Position numbers and translations under genes: made by a program. Positions 45,952 through 58,500 of a DNA stretch of 64,000 nt are shown one piece after another. The first letter of the stretch is position 1. The number at the start of each line of letters is the position of its first letter. Origin of the DNA: Pleodorina starrii (taxonomy: Eukaryota > Chlorophyta > Chlorophyceae > Chlamydomonadales > Volvocaceae); assembly GCA_030267565.1 (NCBI GenBank), contig BRXU01000018.1, positions 744,001 to 808,000 on the forward strand, written 5' to 3'. A model generated the notes under the pieces. It saw nothing but the letters and a program-made list of their open reading frames with translations. It made no database searches and was not told where the DNA came from.

Positions 45952-47187
45952 TCACTCCACTTCCCCTCCCCCTCCCTCCATACCCATCCCTGCGTGCTGC
46001 ACACACTGAAAGTGGCCGTTGACCACCGCCAGGATGGGATGGTCAGGCCCTACCCCCTCCCATCCCCGCCTTGGCACGTCTAGCTCCGCAAACCCCCGCA
46101 CACGCTGCCAAAATTCTAGCGCTGCGCGCGCCTTGGCCACCTCGACTGGGTCTGGGGCATCCGGGGCGGTAGGCGAGTTCCTGACTGCCCACAGCCCCAC
46201 GCGCGCCCGTTCCATGGCCGTGAGCGCCGCCAGGCAGATCATGTCCCACACGCACTGCTGCACGCCTGGCGGTGGCTCCGCCAGCCACACGTTCGCCCGG
46301 GTGATGGGCCCGGGCACGTGGGCGGCGATCTGCTGCACCACCGTTTGCGCCACCGGGCACTCCCAGAAGTGGTGTGCGCGCGGCGAGCATGCGTGTGGGC
46401 CGGCTCCCCCGTACGCGCCGCACTTGCATTGTTCTGGTGCCGCTCCCCTGATGTGGCTGTTGCCGGGGAGCGGCTCGCCGTCCTGTGCCAACCGCCAGAG
46501 CGTCTCAAAGTGTTCGCGCTCCCATTTGATGGGCCACATTCGCCGGAGCATTGCCAGTACGCCTGCTGCTGGCGCCACTTCGGCGGCGGCTGGCTGATGT
46601 CCCGGCGGGTGGGCTCCTGCTGTTGCTGCTGCCGCTGCGGGTTGCTCCCGGGCTTCCCGCTCGTAGGCTGCGTGCAGGCGGGCTCGGCGCTCCGTTACTG
46701 GCTGCATCTGCAGTTGAGTGGCTTGGCGGACGGAGAGGTCGCGCAGCTTGATGCTGAGTGACCCCCCAAACCGCCAGCCCACCCGCCTCACGAACCGAGC
46801 TCGTATCGTCTCCTCCGTATCCAGCCCTGTCGCGCGTTCCGGGTGCGCCAGCACCGTCGCTGCTGCTGCACGCCATTCCGGGCTAATATCCGCCGTGAGG
46901 CGGCTGATGGCGTCGATGGTCGTCGTCCGCCTGAAGCCTGTCGGGTCGCTGGGGTCAAGGTTGGCTGTTACCCAGGCCTCCCACTCGCCAGCTGCTCGCG
47001 GGGCGGATGCGGCGGCCTGCGTCACCCTCATCAGGTCACCCACCGTGCGCAACGCCCTGCATGCCGCCAGACGCCTGTGGCGGCTCTCTAGTCCTGGCCT
47101 AGGAAGCGGGTTGGGAGCCATGTCCCTGTCCTCCTCCTCGGGCGCGAAGTCTGGATCTGCCGCCTGCGCGTCCGCTGCATCCCCCGC
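45952..47187 (-). pseudogene. 5'-truncated retrotransposon ORF with a C-terminal zinc-knuckle
   Basis: The frame runs about 400 codons without stop; its first codons (Thr-His repeats) are host TG sequence, so the true start is missing. The C-terminal half has a WP-K-W-RE-HFETLWRLAQDG segment followed by CKCGAYGG, then a His-x-x-Phe-Trp-Glu-Cys (HHFWECPVAQ) pattern. That arrangement is typical of the zinc-ribbon tail of volvocine non-LTR elements. No reverse-transcriptase motifs (YADD-like) or endonuclease motifs are in view. Confidence 0.65.
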
Positions 47188-47625
47188 TGTGTGTGTGTGT
47201 GTGTGTGTTGGGGGGATGCATGTGCATGTGTACACGAGAGCTTCCCTTCGGGGTGTGCATCATCGGGCGCTGCATCACCCGAGTGGACCCCAGGTGCCCT
47301 CCCGAGAGCGCAGGCACAGACAGGCGATGTAGTGCATGGGCGCGCGTTTGCCTGCCTGCCTGGGTGCCGGTGGATGCCCTCAAAAGGTCATCCTTTCACG
47401 CACATATCGCCCCTTGCTTGCCGCCTGGCTGCTGGGCTGCAGGCTGAGGCCACCCGACTGACCAAGAAGCAGCTGGAGGCGCAGAACGCAGCGGCGGCGG
47501 CGGCGGGGTCGCAGGGTGCAGGCCCGGGGTCGGCGGGGAAAGGCGGGTCCGGATCCGGATCTGGATCCGGCGGCGGCGGTGGCAAGAAGGGATCGGGCGG
47601 CGGCGGTGGCGGCAGGCGAAAGTAG

Positions 47626-50600
47626 GGTGGGGCGCGTGGCGTGACCTAGAACCCGTTTTTTTATATCGCTCGGTCTTGGACTTTGACCGCTTTGAGGGCT
47701 TGTTTTATCTGTTATGGGTGAGGGGGCTGGGATTGGGATTGTGTGGGGGTCTGACCCGGTCCAACGGAATCGTGGCGTGTCCGTGGAGGAGGGGGGGTAT
47801 CCTGTGCCGCGAGGGGGTGATCTGTGTCGTACGTGTGTGTGTATATGTGTGTTACGGAGGCGCTGCAAAGGAGAGACGGTTTCGTGGTGCGGAGCTGCCC
47901 ACGCTCATGTCGGTGCCGCTGCGGGTCCGAAGATCCCGATGCGACCTGCGAGCGAATGTGGTGTGGGAAGATGCTTGTGGGTTCGTGGGGTGTTGGGGAG
48001 GATGGAAAGACCCTGTAAGCAGTGGCGTCGAGGGGGGGGGAAAGGGCCAACGATGGGGCGGTCGCTGAGCGCCGGCATGAGGCGCATACGCTGCGTTTCC
48101 ACGTGCGCAGTCATCTACATACATGTCTAAACAGCGCTTGAGCAGCCGCTCGTCAAACGACCCATTGCCGCGCCATGGGCGACCTAGGCGTTAACATTGC
48201 CCTGGCAGTGAGGGGCAGTGTTTAAGCTTGCGGCCCCAGATCGACCCTCGACAAGGCGTGTGCTTCAGCCCGCCTCCGACGCGAGTGAGTTGAGCTCTTA
48301 AGCTCGATGGCGGAGGGCACACTTGCGTCCGAAGAGCCATTGGCGTTCCAACTAGGTTTTGCCCGCCATGACCTCCTGACCGACAGCTCTTAACTGGCCA
48401 GTTGTTTATGATGTTCCGGACCGACAAATGTGAAGATTTCTATTTGTAGGAAGGAGGAACCAACTACAACCAGCGACAAGGTGCAAAGGGACAGTAGAGG
48501 CATCTTCGAACGGCTCCATCCAAGGAGGGTTCCGTCAGGTTCCGTTGTAAGCTCGCTGCGCACCTGACGCTAAGGAAGTGGCCTCTTCCGCCGAAATAAC
48601 CACACCCATGTTATATACATATCTAAATAAAAGCTCCACAGCGAGCATGGCATGTAAGGCCGATTTGGAGGTACGGTGGAGGAGGCAGGCGCACAACCTC
48701 CGAGTGATCGCAAGGCTGATTGTGCGCCAGTTTCATCTGTCAATAACTGATATAACTGTATGTACATGAAACACTTGCAGTCGTGTATGATACCTTCCTG
48801 TTGTATGTCAGAGCCCTTGTGTATGTCACAGCGAAGCCCACCTTTGCAGCGAGCCCTCAACATTTGAATTGAAGATCGTTAATTGTGCGAATAATATAAA
48901 TTAAAATTTACGAGGCTTAAATTGTCCGTATGACGCTGCGGTCGGACGGCTCATTTACGGTGAATTTTAAGGACGCCGGTAGGAATGCGCCTAACGGTTT
49001 TCATGAGTAGTTGCCTTACCGCTTGAAGACGGGGATGGAGTCGGGTACCTGCGAGCAGAAGAGTATGCTTGCTTCCGTGGGAGGAGGCGAGCCTGGTAAC
49101 CGACTGCGCTATCTGCCGCGGGGCGGTGTAATGGGCAGAAGACGCAGCGGAAACCTGTCAGTACTGACTAAATGAACTCGCGAAATTGCTCTTTCCGTCG
49201 CGCTCAGCGCGACTTGCACTTCGCTCTCACCGGTACGGCCAGGCCGTACCGCCAACGAACAGCCGAGAACGCTCTCGGCAAATACACAGAAAACCTTGGT
49301 TTTCTTCGTTTCACTCAGAAAACCTTCAGTTTCCGTGGGGACTGAGGCGCAACGGGAGTCTCAGTTTCCATCAAATTCAATATCCTTATCATACTGCTGA
49401 ATAAGGGAAGACCACGCACGGTCTGAAACCCTAGGTATCGAAGTCTCCTTGCCTGGGTCTCCTTGCCAGCCAGATGCATGAAAGCCTTTGAGTCAAACAT
49501 GGGTCAACATGGGTAAGTGACAATAAACCAACAGCACATCCCCAACGGGGTAACTTGGTTTGTTTGGAGGCCCGCCTCTTCTCCCCGCCCCTCTCGTAAT
49601 CGCCCCTGTCCCTGCCCCCTGTACGTCATCGATCGCCCCGATGCCTACCGTATTCACGGCTTAGGTCGCTGCGGCAACGTCTCGTCTCGTTGCTTCTTGT
49701 GTTTGTAAACCCAAACCAATCAACAATAACCGGGCGTAGGATTTGCTCCAGGCAGGCCCCACCGTTCCTACCATCACTCCTTGCTGACGGTGAAGGCAGC
49801 TCCGGTATATCGTGCCCACTGTCCAGGTTCGAGATGAGTCTTTGGTTCGAGGTGAGTCTTTACTTACAACGGCCGCCGGGCCTTGACCTAAGCGTCCAGA
49901 TCATACACTTATTCCAACTGAGCCGTCAGGCTCCCAGGCTGCAAAACGCGTCACAGCTTTCATTTGCACATATCAAGAGAGACGGCAGCACCATTCACAC
50001 GGCACCCCGAGTACGTACATCAGCACTTGTTTAGGGACTGCATCTATAACAAGGAGAACCGGCGTTTCCGACGGCTTGCCCGGCAAGACACGCACGGCGA
50101 CCGGATACGTCTCCGGGGAGTTTTTATACATACGTGAATCGCACCACAACACACAATCTGCCAGTTTATCATGGGGTCTCCGCAGCACGGCTCCGCGACC
50201 GAAACGATGTGGAGTTTGAGCAGGCGTTGGGGAAGACCCGAACTGACCCGAACATGGACATCCAAACGCACGCGACGACAATGTAGGATGTGGCACAGAC
50301 ACACGATTACCAATTCATCGAGCGCAGAAAAACAGGAGAGTGGAAGTGCTTCCAAACCCTTGAACGGTTGGAGCAAGCGCCAAAAACCTATACATTGCTG
50401 TGCTGTGGAAATTGTGCCGACCACTCTGCAATACCGCAATACCGCACTGGTACACAAAACGGCCGATTCGAAACATCTGATGCTCGAACCAATAAGAGTT
50501 GTGAATAGCGCCACTGAGCAATTTTTCGTCGAAGAACCTCTTGACAATCCACGAGGCAACAATGTGGATGCCTGCCACCAGCGCGCGCATTAAGATGTCG

Positions 50601-50646
50601 CTGTAGTCGAGCGCACTATTGCAGGGTCATGTTGGCGTGGAGCGCT
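47626..50646. other. region between the hrpB pseudogene and the small-protein gene, unit B
   Basis: This is the counterpart of 37561-40216. No coding exon is supported. It holds the private insertion at 48988-49420. Counterparts of the unit A poly(A) signals are present (for example TGTAA near 48546). Confidence 0.5.
48988..49420. other. 433-bp insertion private to unit B
   Basis: It is absent from unit A, where GGTAGGAATG joins GTCTGAAACC directly. It is rich in short palindromes, for example GTACGGCCAGGCCGTAC, TCGCGCTCAGCGCGA and GAGAACGCTCTC. On the minus strand it carries a tRNA A-box-like TAGCGCAGTCGGTTA near 49105. No target-site duplication or ORF is seen. Candidate sources are an organellar fragment or a tRNA-related retroposon. 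Confidence 0.6.
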
Positions 50647-51397
50647 TTAGAATCCGCCCATACCGCCCATTCCGCCCATGCCCATTCCGCCCATGCCCAT
50701 TCCGCCCATGCCGCCAGTCGGGTCGAAGCCGCCCTGGCCCTGACCCTGGCCCATGGCGTCCATGGCATCCTGGAAGTCCTCGAAGTCTGTGCGGGCGGGC
50801 AAACAGTGGCAAACCCAACCCGCGTCAGCGATCCTTTTGAGGCCCGGTGTATCGGTATCTTAAGTAGATTTGGAGAGGCAGGGGCTAGGGATGGGGGCCA
50901 GGTGAAGGGTAAAATATCGCCAGGTCTCGACGCAAGGGGCCCGCAACAACGACCTTGAACAGATTAGGCGAAAGGTGCGATCGGCCTTCCACCCTTCCCC
51001 ACCCCCCGAGGGCCTGTCACGGTCCGGCAACGCACGAAAACATGCCTACGGTAACTGACCTGGCTTCTCTGGCTTGCCATGACCGCCCTTCCCGTGTGCA
51101 CCGCCCTTGCCGCCGTGACGGGGCGGAGGGGCCATGGGCATTCCGGGCATGCCTTGTTTTTCAAAGGGAAGGGCCGTTGCGAGGGACGAGGGCCGTCAAA
51201 ATGTCATACATGCCTGTTGCTTTATCAAAGCGAGAAAATGCAAGATATCACCTAACATGCACAAGACGAGGAAGACACCGGCACACTTTCCCGCGGACAA
51301 CAACCAAGTGCCCTACGATCTTCTTCTAACGCCGCTTATGTAACACCAACCCCCTGACAGAGTAAGCACCTGGCATTCCGGGGTACATCGGGAACAT
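50647..51397 (-). CDS. small Gly/Met/Pro-rich protein, 86 aa, unit B copy
   Basis: Coding exons: 51397-51370, 51152-51060, 50786-50647, at a constant 10430-bp offset from the unit A gene. The predicted protein is the same, with all splice sites intact. Leader exons are expected at 52065-52031, 51939-51883 and 51666-51627. The downstream neighbour on the same strand context is intact RTTN, whose stop lies about 0.45 kb upstream of the proposed start site. Function is unknown; the acidic DFEDFQDAMDAMG segment and GGMG tail are the only recognisable features. Confidence 0.55.
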
Positions 51398-52088
51398 CTT
51401 GTGCAAGAGGATGTCGGGAAGAACCTGCGGGGCCAGTAAAGGGCAACGCTGCGAGTGAAGTTTCGGAACATATGTCAGGTCGCATTGCGCAACAAACATA
51501 TAAACAACCAAGATGTCATGACAGACTGTTGAAATGGCTGATACGAGGATGGACAGGAACGCCTTTAGAACAGGCCGCTCTTTCACTTACCTACCGCTGA
51601 AAGTGTCGCGCTGAGATACGACTCACCTTGTTCCGGTGGTCTTAAATGTCGTCTTCTGCTTGCAACCTACAAACACCCAAAGCGCAGCCGCTTTCAGCGT
51701 TGTCCACGTGGGGCGGGCTGGGCGCACCAGGAAGTGCACGGCGCGATATATGCAGCGAGCAATCATCACACGGACATGCAGTTCGGAATGACTTGTCGCT
51801 ATGGGCCGAAGACGCAGCTCAAGAGGTTTAACAGGACCGCACCACCATGCTTACGGTGCAGCAGCGGTGAAGTAACACTTACAGCTTGCGCGGCCAAAAA
51901 TCGCCAACTGAAGGATTAAGGCGCTTGGATACAGAGTTCCTGCAAATGCAAACGGGTGATTGCGGCTGGAAGGTCGGTCGAACTGGGCATGTCGAAGACA
52001 GGGCCGCCCTGCAGCTGCACCATTGCTTACCTCGCCAGCGATATTTCAGCGACTCCTTTCTATTACAACAAAAAGGCTAGTGCAGAGG

Positions 52089-52097
52089 AATATATAC
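52089..52097 (-). promoter_or_regulatory. TATA box of the small-protein gene, unit B
   Basis: Same GTATATATT on the minus strand as in unit A, in identical context. Confidence 0.5.
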
Positions 52098-52229
52098 GAC
52101 CAAGAATTGACGAGCATGGAGCCGTGGACGAGCTGCCGGCCATTAACGGTTGGAATCAGAGCGGTTGAATCTGACGTTTGTTCTTAGAGTTTAGGAAGTC
52201 CAATTACCGGCACCAAACTTTCATACTTT

Positions 52230-52478
52230 GAATTCTCGTTACACGTAGCTGAGCCCGAGCCATTTCAGAACTGTGTCGGAAGGGTATTACTGCCCTTGAC
52301 CGTCGGCCGCACCCCGCTTTGCAACCGCTTTGCATCCGGACATCGACCGCCATTGAATTCTCGTTACACGTAGCTGAGCCCGAGCCATTTCAGAACTGTG
52401 TCGGAAGGGTATTACTGCCCTTGACCGTCGGCCGCACCCCGCTTTGCAACCGCTTTGCCTCCGGACATCGACCGTCAT
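52230..52478. repeat. 125-bp tandem duplication in the RTTN 3' UTR, unit B
   Basis: Two copies begin at 52230 and 52355. Each carries a minus-strand TGTAA (52239-52243 and 52364-52368), giving RTTN two alternative poly(A) signals about 150 and 275 bp after its stop. Confidence 0.8.
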
Positions 52479-52514
52479 CCACGCCCCAAACAAAACTCCT
52501 TCTCCAACACAGAC

Positions 52515-55500
52515 TCACGCATACTGGTCGCGCTGTGGTGACCAGTCAGGAGGCAGCAGGTTGCCCTGCCAGGCATCTGCCGCGCTCATCGTCGCCTGCA
52601 GCGCCGTCAACAGCCCCGAAAGCTGCGAGCTGGCCAAACCGACCCAATTCGGTTTCTTCTGCGATTCTCCTTCCTCCAACACCAACAGCTTCGCCCTGCC
52701 CTCCAGCAAGGCGGCGCTTGCTCCACCGGGCGACTCGCCCTTCCCGGCCCCCAAGCAACTCCTCTCCAAAGCCGCCACGCGGTGCTGCTGCGCCCGGGCG
52801 CGGTCCTCCTCGAAGCGACTGCTCGCGTATGCGGCCACCAGGCGTTGCGGTGCGCTCGGCACGCGGCGTATGGCGGCCTTGACCTGCAGAGGCGCCACGC
52901 AAACAGCAAACGGACCTTAGGGCGTCAAGCGGTGTCTCATGCGGAGCCAGTCAGCCACTCGGAGCATCTTGCCGGATACCGTACCACCTCGCATATCCCG
53001 GCATATGGCGGTATGGTACCGTACCCGTAATTCCGTATCCGTGCCCAGGCAACTGAAACAGGGCGCGTCTCGTGGCGCCACCAGCTCCCGCTCCCGGGCT
53101 CCCGACAGCAAACAACGGCACATCACCGCACCGCGCTGCACCTCACGGTTTGGTCCCTCCGCTCCGCGTGCACGTTCGACCCCGCACTCCCCAAACCACC
53201 TCCGCACGCCTCACATCCCCTCCCACACCACCCCAGCCCCCGAGTCCCCAACAACAAAACTCGCTCCAGATTGTGCTCGCTCGAGGAAGAACAGGCACGC
53301 CCACACGGCTTGTGTATACACACACACACACACGAACGCAACGCAAGCATACAGCAGTAGCAGCAGCAGCACCTTCTCCCCGCACCTTCTCGCCGTGGTA
53401 CGCCAGCGCCCACATCCCAGACGCCGCGTACGCCGCCCCGCGCGGGTTCTCCGCCACCGCCTCTGCCGCCGCCACCAGCGCCGGCAGCACCGCGGGGTGG
53501 GCCAGCAGGTGCGCCCGGGCCTCGGGCGCAAAGCACAGGTTTCGCACCAGAGCCAGCGCCGCGTTGCGAAGCCCCGCCATGTGCTGCTGCACCTGCACCT
53601 GCACCTGCTGCTGCTGCGCATCTCGACCCTTGGGCGACCCGCGGGTCGCTGGCCCCGGGCCCCTCATGGGCTGAGGCTGAGGCTGGGGCTCGTGTCCGTC
53701 GGCGCCTCCTGGGCCGCTCATCAGCCGCACCACCAGCTCCAGCAGCCCGGGGCCGGAGGAGGAGCGCAGCAGAGCGCGCTGACCCTCCGGCCAGGCGGCG
53801 AGGCTCGTGAGCAGCTGCGCGCGCGGAGAGAGGTGCGAAGGCAGAAACGTGCGTCATGTGTGTGTGTGAGTAAAAACCCTGAAACCCTACCCTCCCCCAG
53901 CTGCAGGGGCGGGCTGCCTTTCCCATGGCCCGAAATCGCACTGATGGGCTGGCGCAAAGCTCACCACACCCACTGCGTCCGCGCCCTCACCCGCACCCCC
54001 CGGCACTGCAGCCCTACGGGGGCGGCCGGCGCTCCCTCGCCCTCAAGCCCGCCCTCCCCCCACGGGCTCCGGCCATTACGGGGATACCCCGCGCACCTCC
54101 AGCAGCACCATTTGGCGGGGTGGGTCTCGGCCCGTCAGGCGGTGGCCACCACCACCACCTCCACCACCACCACCACTGCCCCCCGCGGTTCCGTTGGCCA
54201 GCTCCTGGAGCGCCTTCTGGCACAGCCCCAAGAAGGGCGACCTGAGCAGCAGCGCCGCTCCGTCCTCGGCTGCCGCCAGCTGCTGCAGCACACCGGCCGC
54301 CAGCATGAAGGTGGATGCCTCCAGGCGGGGCTGAGGGTTGGGGTGCGTGGAGAGAGGGTATGTGGAGAGAGGGAGGGAGGGGGGAAGGGAGGGAGGAAGG
54401 GAGGGGCGTGTCAGGGGGGCCGCCGGGTTGGGGGCTTTGGGGGGGAGGGGCGGGCAAAGAAGCCGCAAAGGAGAGCTGCACCGGACCCGGCGCAGGGGCG
54501 GCAGAGGAAGGGAAGGGAATGGGGGGGGGCGTGAGGTGGTGCGGAGGGTGAAGGTTATCGGGGGTTGCGGGATTCCGCGTTCGCCACCAACATACGGCGC
54601 CCGGCGCCCCTGGAAAGCCAGCTGCCTGCCGCTCGTGAGGTGTCGTCGTCGTCGACATTGTGCGGCAGGAAGGGACCGCCCCCTCCCCCGTCCCTTTCCT
54701 GTACATAGACAACCCCTCGTCCTGCCGCTGCATACGGTATAGCCGGCAACATCCCTTGTTCGGCGCGGCTCGTCAAACCCCTACCCAGGAACACGCCGAT
54801 ACTTTCCTAACATACATTGTCAGGCAGGGATTGCTGGGTCCCTTCGCCTCGGTTCCTTCACGGGCCCATCCTTTCTACCCCGGAACGCCAAATATCAGCA
54901 AACTCACGCCGAACAGCACCGACAGCAGCAGCCCCAGCAACGTCCCCGGGCCGCCCGCCTGGCCAGCAGCAGCACTGGCAGCAGCAGCAGCCCCACCACC
55001 CGCGGCTCCGACTCCGCCGGCCGCCGCCGGCGGCGCCCCGCCGCCTCCCGCCTCCTGCGCGAAGGCCGCCCTGGCCGCAGCACAGCCAGGTATCAGGTTG
55101 GTGAGGCAGCACAACAGCTCATGGAAGAGCGGACCCGAGGTGCCACCACCACCTCCGCTGGCGCCGGCGGTGGCGGAGGTGGCGGAGGCGGTGGGCCACA
55201 GCGCCCGCAGCGCGGCTATGATGCCATCGCGGACGAGCTGCTGCCGCGCGGGGACGCTGCCGTACGCCAGGTGCCGCAGCAGCGACAGGCTGGCCACCAG
55301 CTGCGGTGCGGTGGAGGGGGGGGACGGAGGGTGGGAGGGGGGCGGCGGGGTTACGGTCTTCGTTGGCGGCAGGGGCAGTGTGTGTGGGGGGGGGGGGATT
55401 GAAGAGGCGGAGCAAGCGGCAACAAGCGAGCGAGGCAAATGACCCAGCGATGCCGGAACGGAGGGCAGGGAGAGGGAGGCAGGGAGGACGGGGGTTCAGC

Positions 55501-58500
55501 TCTCGTGGGCACGCGCGGCACGGCGTGTGCTGAAGGACAGGACAGGACAGTCACTTGGGGATTCCCGGTCGACGCCGGGGTGGGAAAGACGTTGAGTCTT
55601 GAGTGCGCATTGTGTGGGGGACGTCTGACTGTGTGGGATTACAATGGCGCTGCCAGCAGGCACAGTGCCGGCCATCATGCCAGCTGCCCCCGAGTGCGCC
55701 CCTGGCTTCGCTGTGACCCATAGGGCCACCACCACCACCACCACAACCGCACCCGCACCCGCAGCACCCCATCCGCCCCGCCCACTGGCGCCCACCTTCT
55801 GCTCCGCCGCTCGTCGCGCCGCCGCCCTGATCTGCTGCTCCGCATCCTTCCGCTCAGCACCACCACCACCACCAGCAGGAGCGGCCGTGGCCTGCCCGGG
55901 GCCACCTCCCCTGGCAGAGCCCCTCGGAGTTGGCGACGCCGTGGGGAGAGGCTCCGGCGGCTCCCCGGCGTCAGCCGCCTCCTCCACGCCACCGACACCT
56001 CCACCGACATCCACCTCCGCAATGACGAAGTCAACCTGCTGCTGCAGCCAGGGGGCTGGGGCCTTTGCAGCGGCAGCAGCGGCAGCGGTGGGGGGAGGAC
56101 CCGCGGGCCTGCGCTGCTGCGGCTGCGGCTGCTGCTGCTGCTGGCTGGGGGGCAGGCCCCGGCCGCCCGCGACGGGCGGGCCCCGACGGGCCCCGACGCC
56201 GCCTCGCCCTGCTCCCCTGCCGCCACCGCCGGCCCGCTTGGGCGTACCTGCGGACCGGCGCAACGACCCAGGGTTGCTCTGTCGATTGCTTTGTCGGTTG
56301 CTTTGTTGGTTGGTGCTCCATGGTGAATTGTGCATCAGCTGGAATGGGTAGGTTGGGTACCGGTGTACTGCGTGAGAGGGTTTGGGAGTTCGTTTCGCCC
56401 TGGTACCCGCCATCCTTCCCCACCTTCCGCTGCCGCCGCCGCGGCCGCCCCCGCCAGTGCCGCCGCCGCCGCCGCCCTGGCGCAGCCCTGCATCAGCACC
56501 CGGTGGAAGCCAGCCCGCAGCGCCGCCGCCTTGGCGCCGTCGCTGTACGACAACAGGTTCCGGAGCGCCACGATTATGGCCAGGCCGTCGGAGCGCAGCT
56601 CGCCGCCGGCGCCGCCACCCGGCGCGGTGGGCTGCTGCTGGTGGTTGTGGTGGTGATGTTGGCGATGGTGGGTGTATCCGCCGCCACCGATGCCGCTGGC
56701 TGTCGAAGCTCGGAAGTGTATGGACCCACGCCTCCGGCCGTCCTCGTCGCCCGTCAAGCCACCGGCAGCGACGGCGGCGGCGGCGGCGGCTGCGCCGGTG
56801 GCGGGCAGCGGCAGCAGCGCGTTGTCTGGCATCAGGTCGATGAGGGCCGCGCACAGTCCGGCGCCCACCTCCCGGCCGGTGCTGCCCACCAGGTGCTCAC
56901 TGTCTGCGGGGGCGGAGCGGGGGGGTGGGGTGCGCGGGGGAGGCGGGGAGGGGGGCGGGAGGGAGGGATAAAGGTGAAAGACCGCAGCGGTGGGGTGAGG
57001 GGGAAAATAGTTGTTAGGGCAAGGCGGCGACGATGATAAGTTCCGTTCACCCGGCACCCCGGCGATCTTCCCCCCGCCCCTCCCCGCCCCGCCCCGCTTT
57101 ACTCACCTGTGCTTCCGGAGCGCAGCAGCCGCGCTGCGGTCTCCCTGCGCGACAGCAGTGTGGCCATCAGGCACACCACCGCCAGTCTCAGCGGCCGGGG
57201 GCTGCAGCCCGCCAGCAGCACCTCCGCGCAGCAGCCCAGCAGCGAGCAGCCGCAGGAGCGAACCAGCGAGGAGTCCAGGGGCACCACCGCCTGGGGGGAG
57301 GGGGAGGGGGAGGCGGAGGGGGAGGTGGGGGATTAGGGTTTTAGGGTTAGGAAAAGGGTGACTGGGTGAGCCTTTTTGGTCGGCATTGGATCCTTGGGCA
57401 TTAGAGGCCGCAGTAAGAAGCGTTGGTAGTCGGGAGCCACGAAGGACGGAACGAAGGGAACGAAGGGAACGAATGAGCAGCATGGCGCACATCATACCGC
57501 ATTGGATCCTGGCCCTAACTTTCGTCAACGCGAACGACGCAACGCTCGAACGGCCCAACCCCCTCAGCTCAACCAAAAACCCCTCCCTCCCTCCCTCCTC
57601 TCCCTCTCCCCACCAACCCCCCCTCCCACCTCACCTCGTGCAGCTCCCCCCCATCCAGCAGCTGCAGCGCCGCATTAGCAGCCGCCGCCGTGTGCCTCGC
57701 CGCCTCCAGCCGCGCAGCACCCTCCGCCAGCTGCGCCGCCGACGCGCCGCCCCCGCCCCCCCGCGCCTCGTCCCAGGCCGCCACACCCGTCACCAGGTTG
57801 CCAAAGGCGCCCAGCAGCGCCGCCGCCACACCGGCCACGGAGGCGCCGGAGGCGCCGGCGGTGGCGGCGGTGGCGGCGCCGGCGCCGCGTCCGAGCGGCA
57901 GCGGTGGCAGGCTCAGCAGCGGCGGCTCCTGTTGCAGGCAGTGCGTCAGCAGCTGCGCGACGAGGGCGGTGCAGCGGAGGGCGGCGAGGTGGTGGCGCGG
58001 CCGGGCGGGGTCCCTGGCAGCGGCAGCGGCTGCGGCGGCGGCCAAGGAGGCGGCCGGAGACGGTCCTGGCGGCGGGGGGTTGGGGGGTGGGGGAGAAAGG
58101 GAGGGTGCAGGGGAGTTTTCAGGAGACAGGCGGAGGCGAGGGCGGTGTTGGATGGTGGGGAGGTTGGCTTTTGGGGCGGGGGCGGGAGGGATGGGGGCCG
58201 GTGCTGGGGCATTGTCGCCGCCGGAAGACAGAAGAAAGGGAGGGAGGGAGGCAGGGAAGCTGCAGAGGGGTTGGCTTCCCGCTGAGGTGGCCGCGCTGCC
58301 GCGTGGCGGCGCCAAGCCTGTCCTTGGGGTGGCACCCGATCTCATGGGGGTGGGGGTGTCCCGCCCAAAAGACGGCCGCGCTGCCCCGACGCAGCCACGC
58401 AGTGACGCACCTCCGCCAGCCGGCCACTCCGTCCCCGCCCTCACGCCCGCCTCCAGGCCAGCACACGCCTCCAGCTGCACATCCGCCTCATAGCTCCCCA

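Larger units (their letters stand above)
44591..47200 (-). mobile_element. non-LTR retrotransposon piece inserted in the hrpB pseudogene
   Basis: About 2.6 kb is absent from the matching intron of unit A. Both borders read CGCTGTGTGTG (44588 and 47185), consistent with a target-site duplication inside a TG tract. Read on the minus strand it has a 5'-truncated ORF, a 3' region, and ends GATACTGTAACGA(CA)n near 45126. A second, similar tail ends near 44593. It is therefore probably composite (LINE plus SINE). Confidence 0.75.
42475..47625 (+). pseudogene. hrpB: 5'-truncated, frameshifted hrpB copy
   Basis: Exon equivalents: 42475-42609, 43084-43368, 43659-43881, 44396-44500, 47443-47625, matching hrpB exons 14-18. 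There is no helicase core, start codon or promoter, because the duplication begins in intron 13. The second exon has a +1 shift near 43330 relative to the intact gene (extra base in the AAGGGAGGAG run), which breaks the reading frame. The intron before the last exon carries a 2.6-kb retroelement insertion. The other exons and their splice sites look preserved. Transcription as a non-coding RNA is possible but unsupported. Confidence 0.9.
42375..52811. repeat. segmental tandem duplication, unit B
   Basis: This is the direct repeat of unit A. It is about 2.8 kb longer, mainly because of a non-LTR insertion (about 44.6-47.2 kb) and a 433-bp insertion (48988-49420), and it lacks the SINE of unit A. 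The right end (52811) continues uninterrupted into intact RTTN exon sequence. Confidence 0.93.

Noticed and set aside
52939..54534. Plus-strand 531-codon open frame
   Set aside because: Antisense to RTTN exons 53814-53386 and 54330-54097; composition is a GC-rich shadow.
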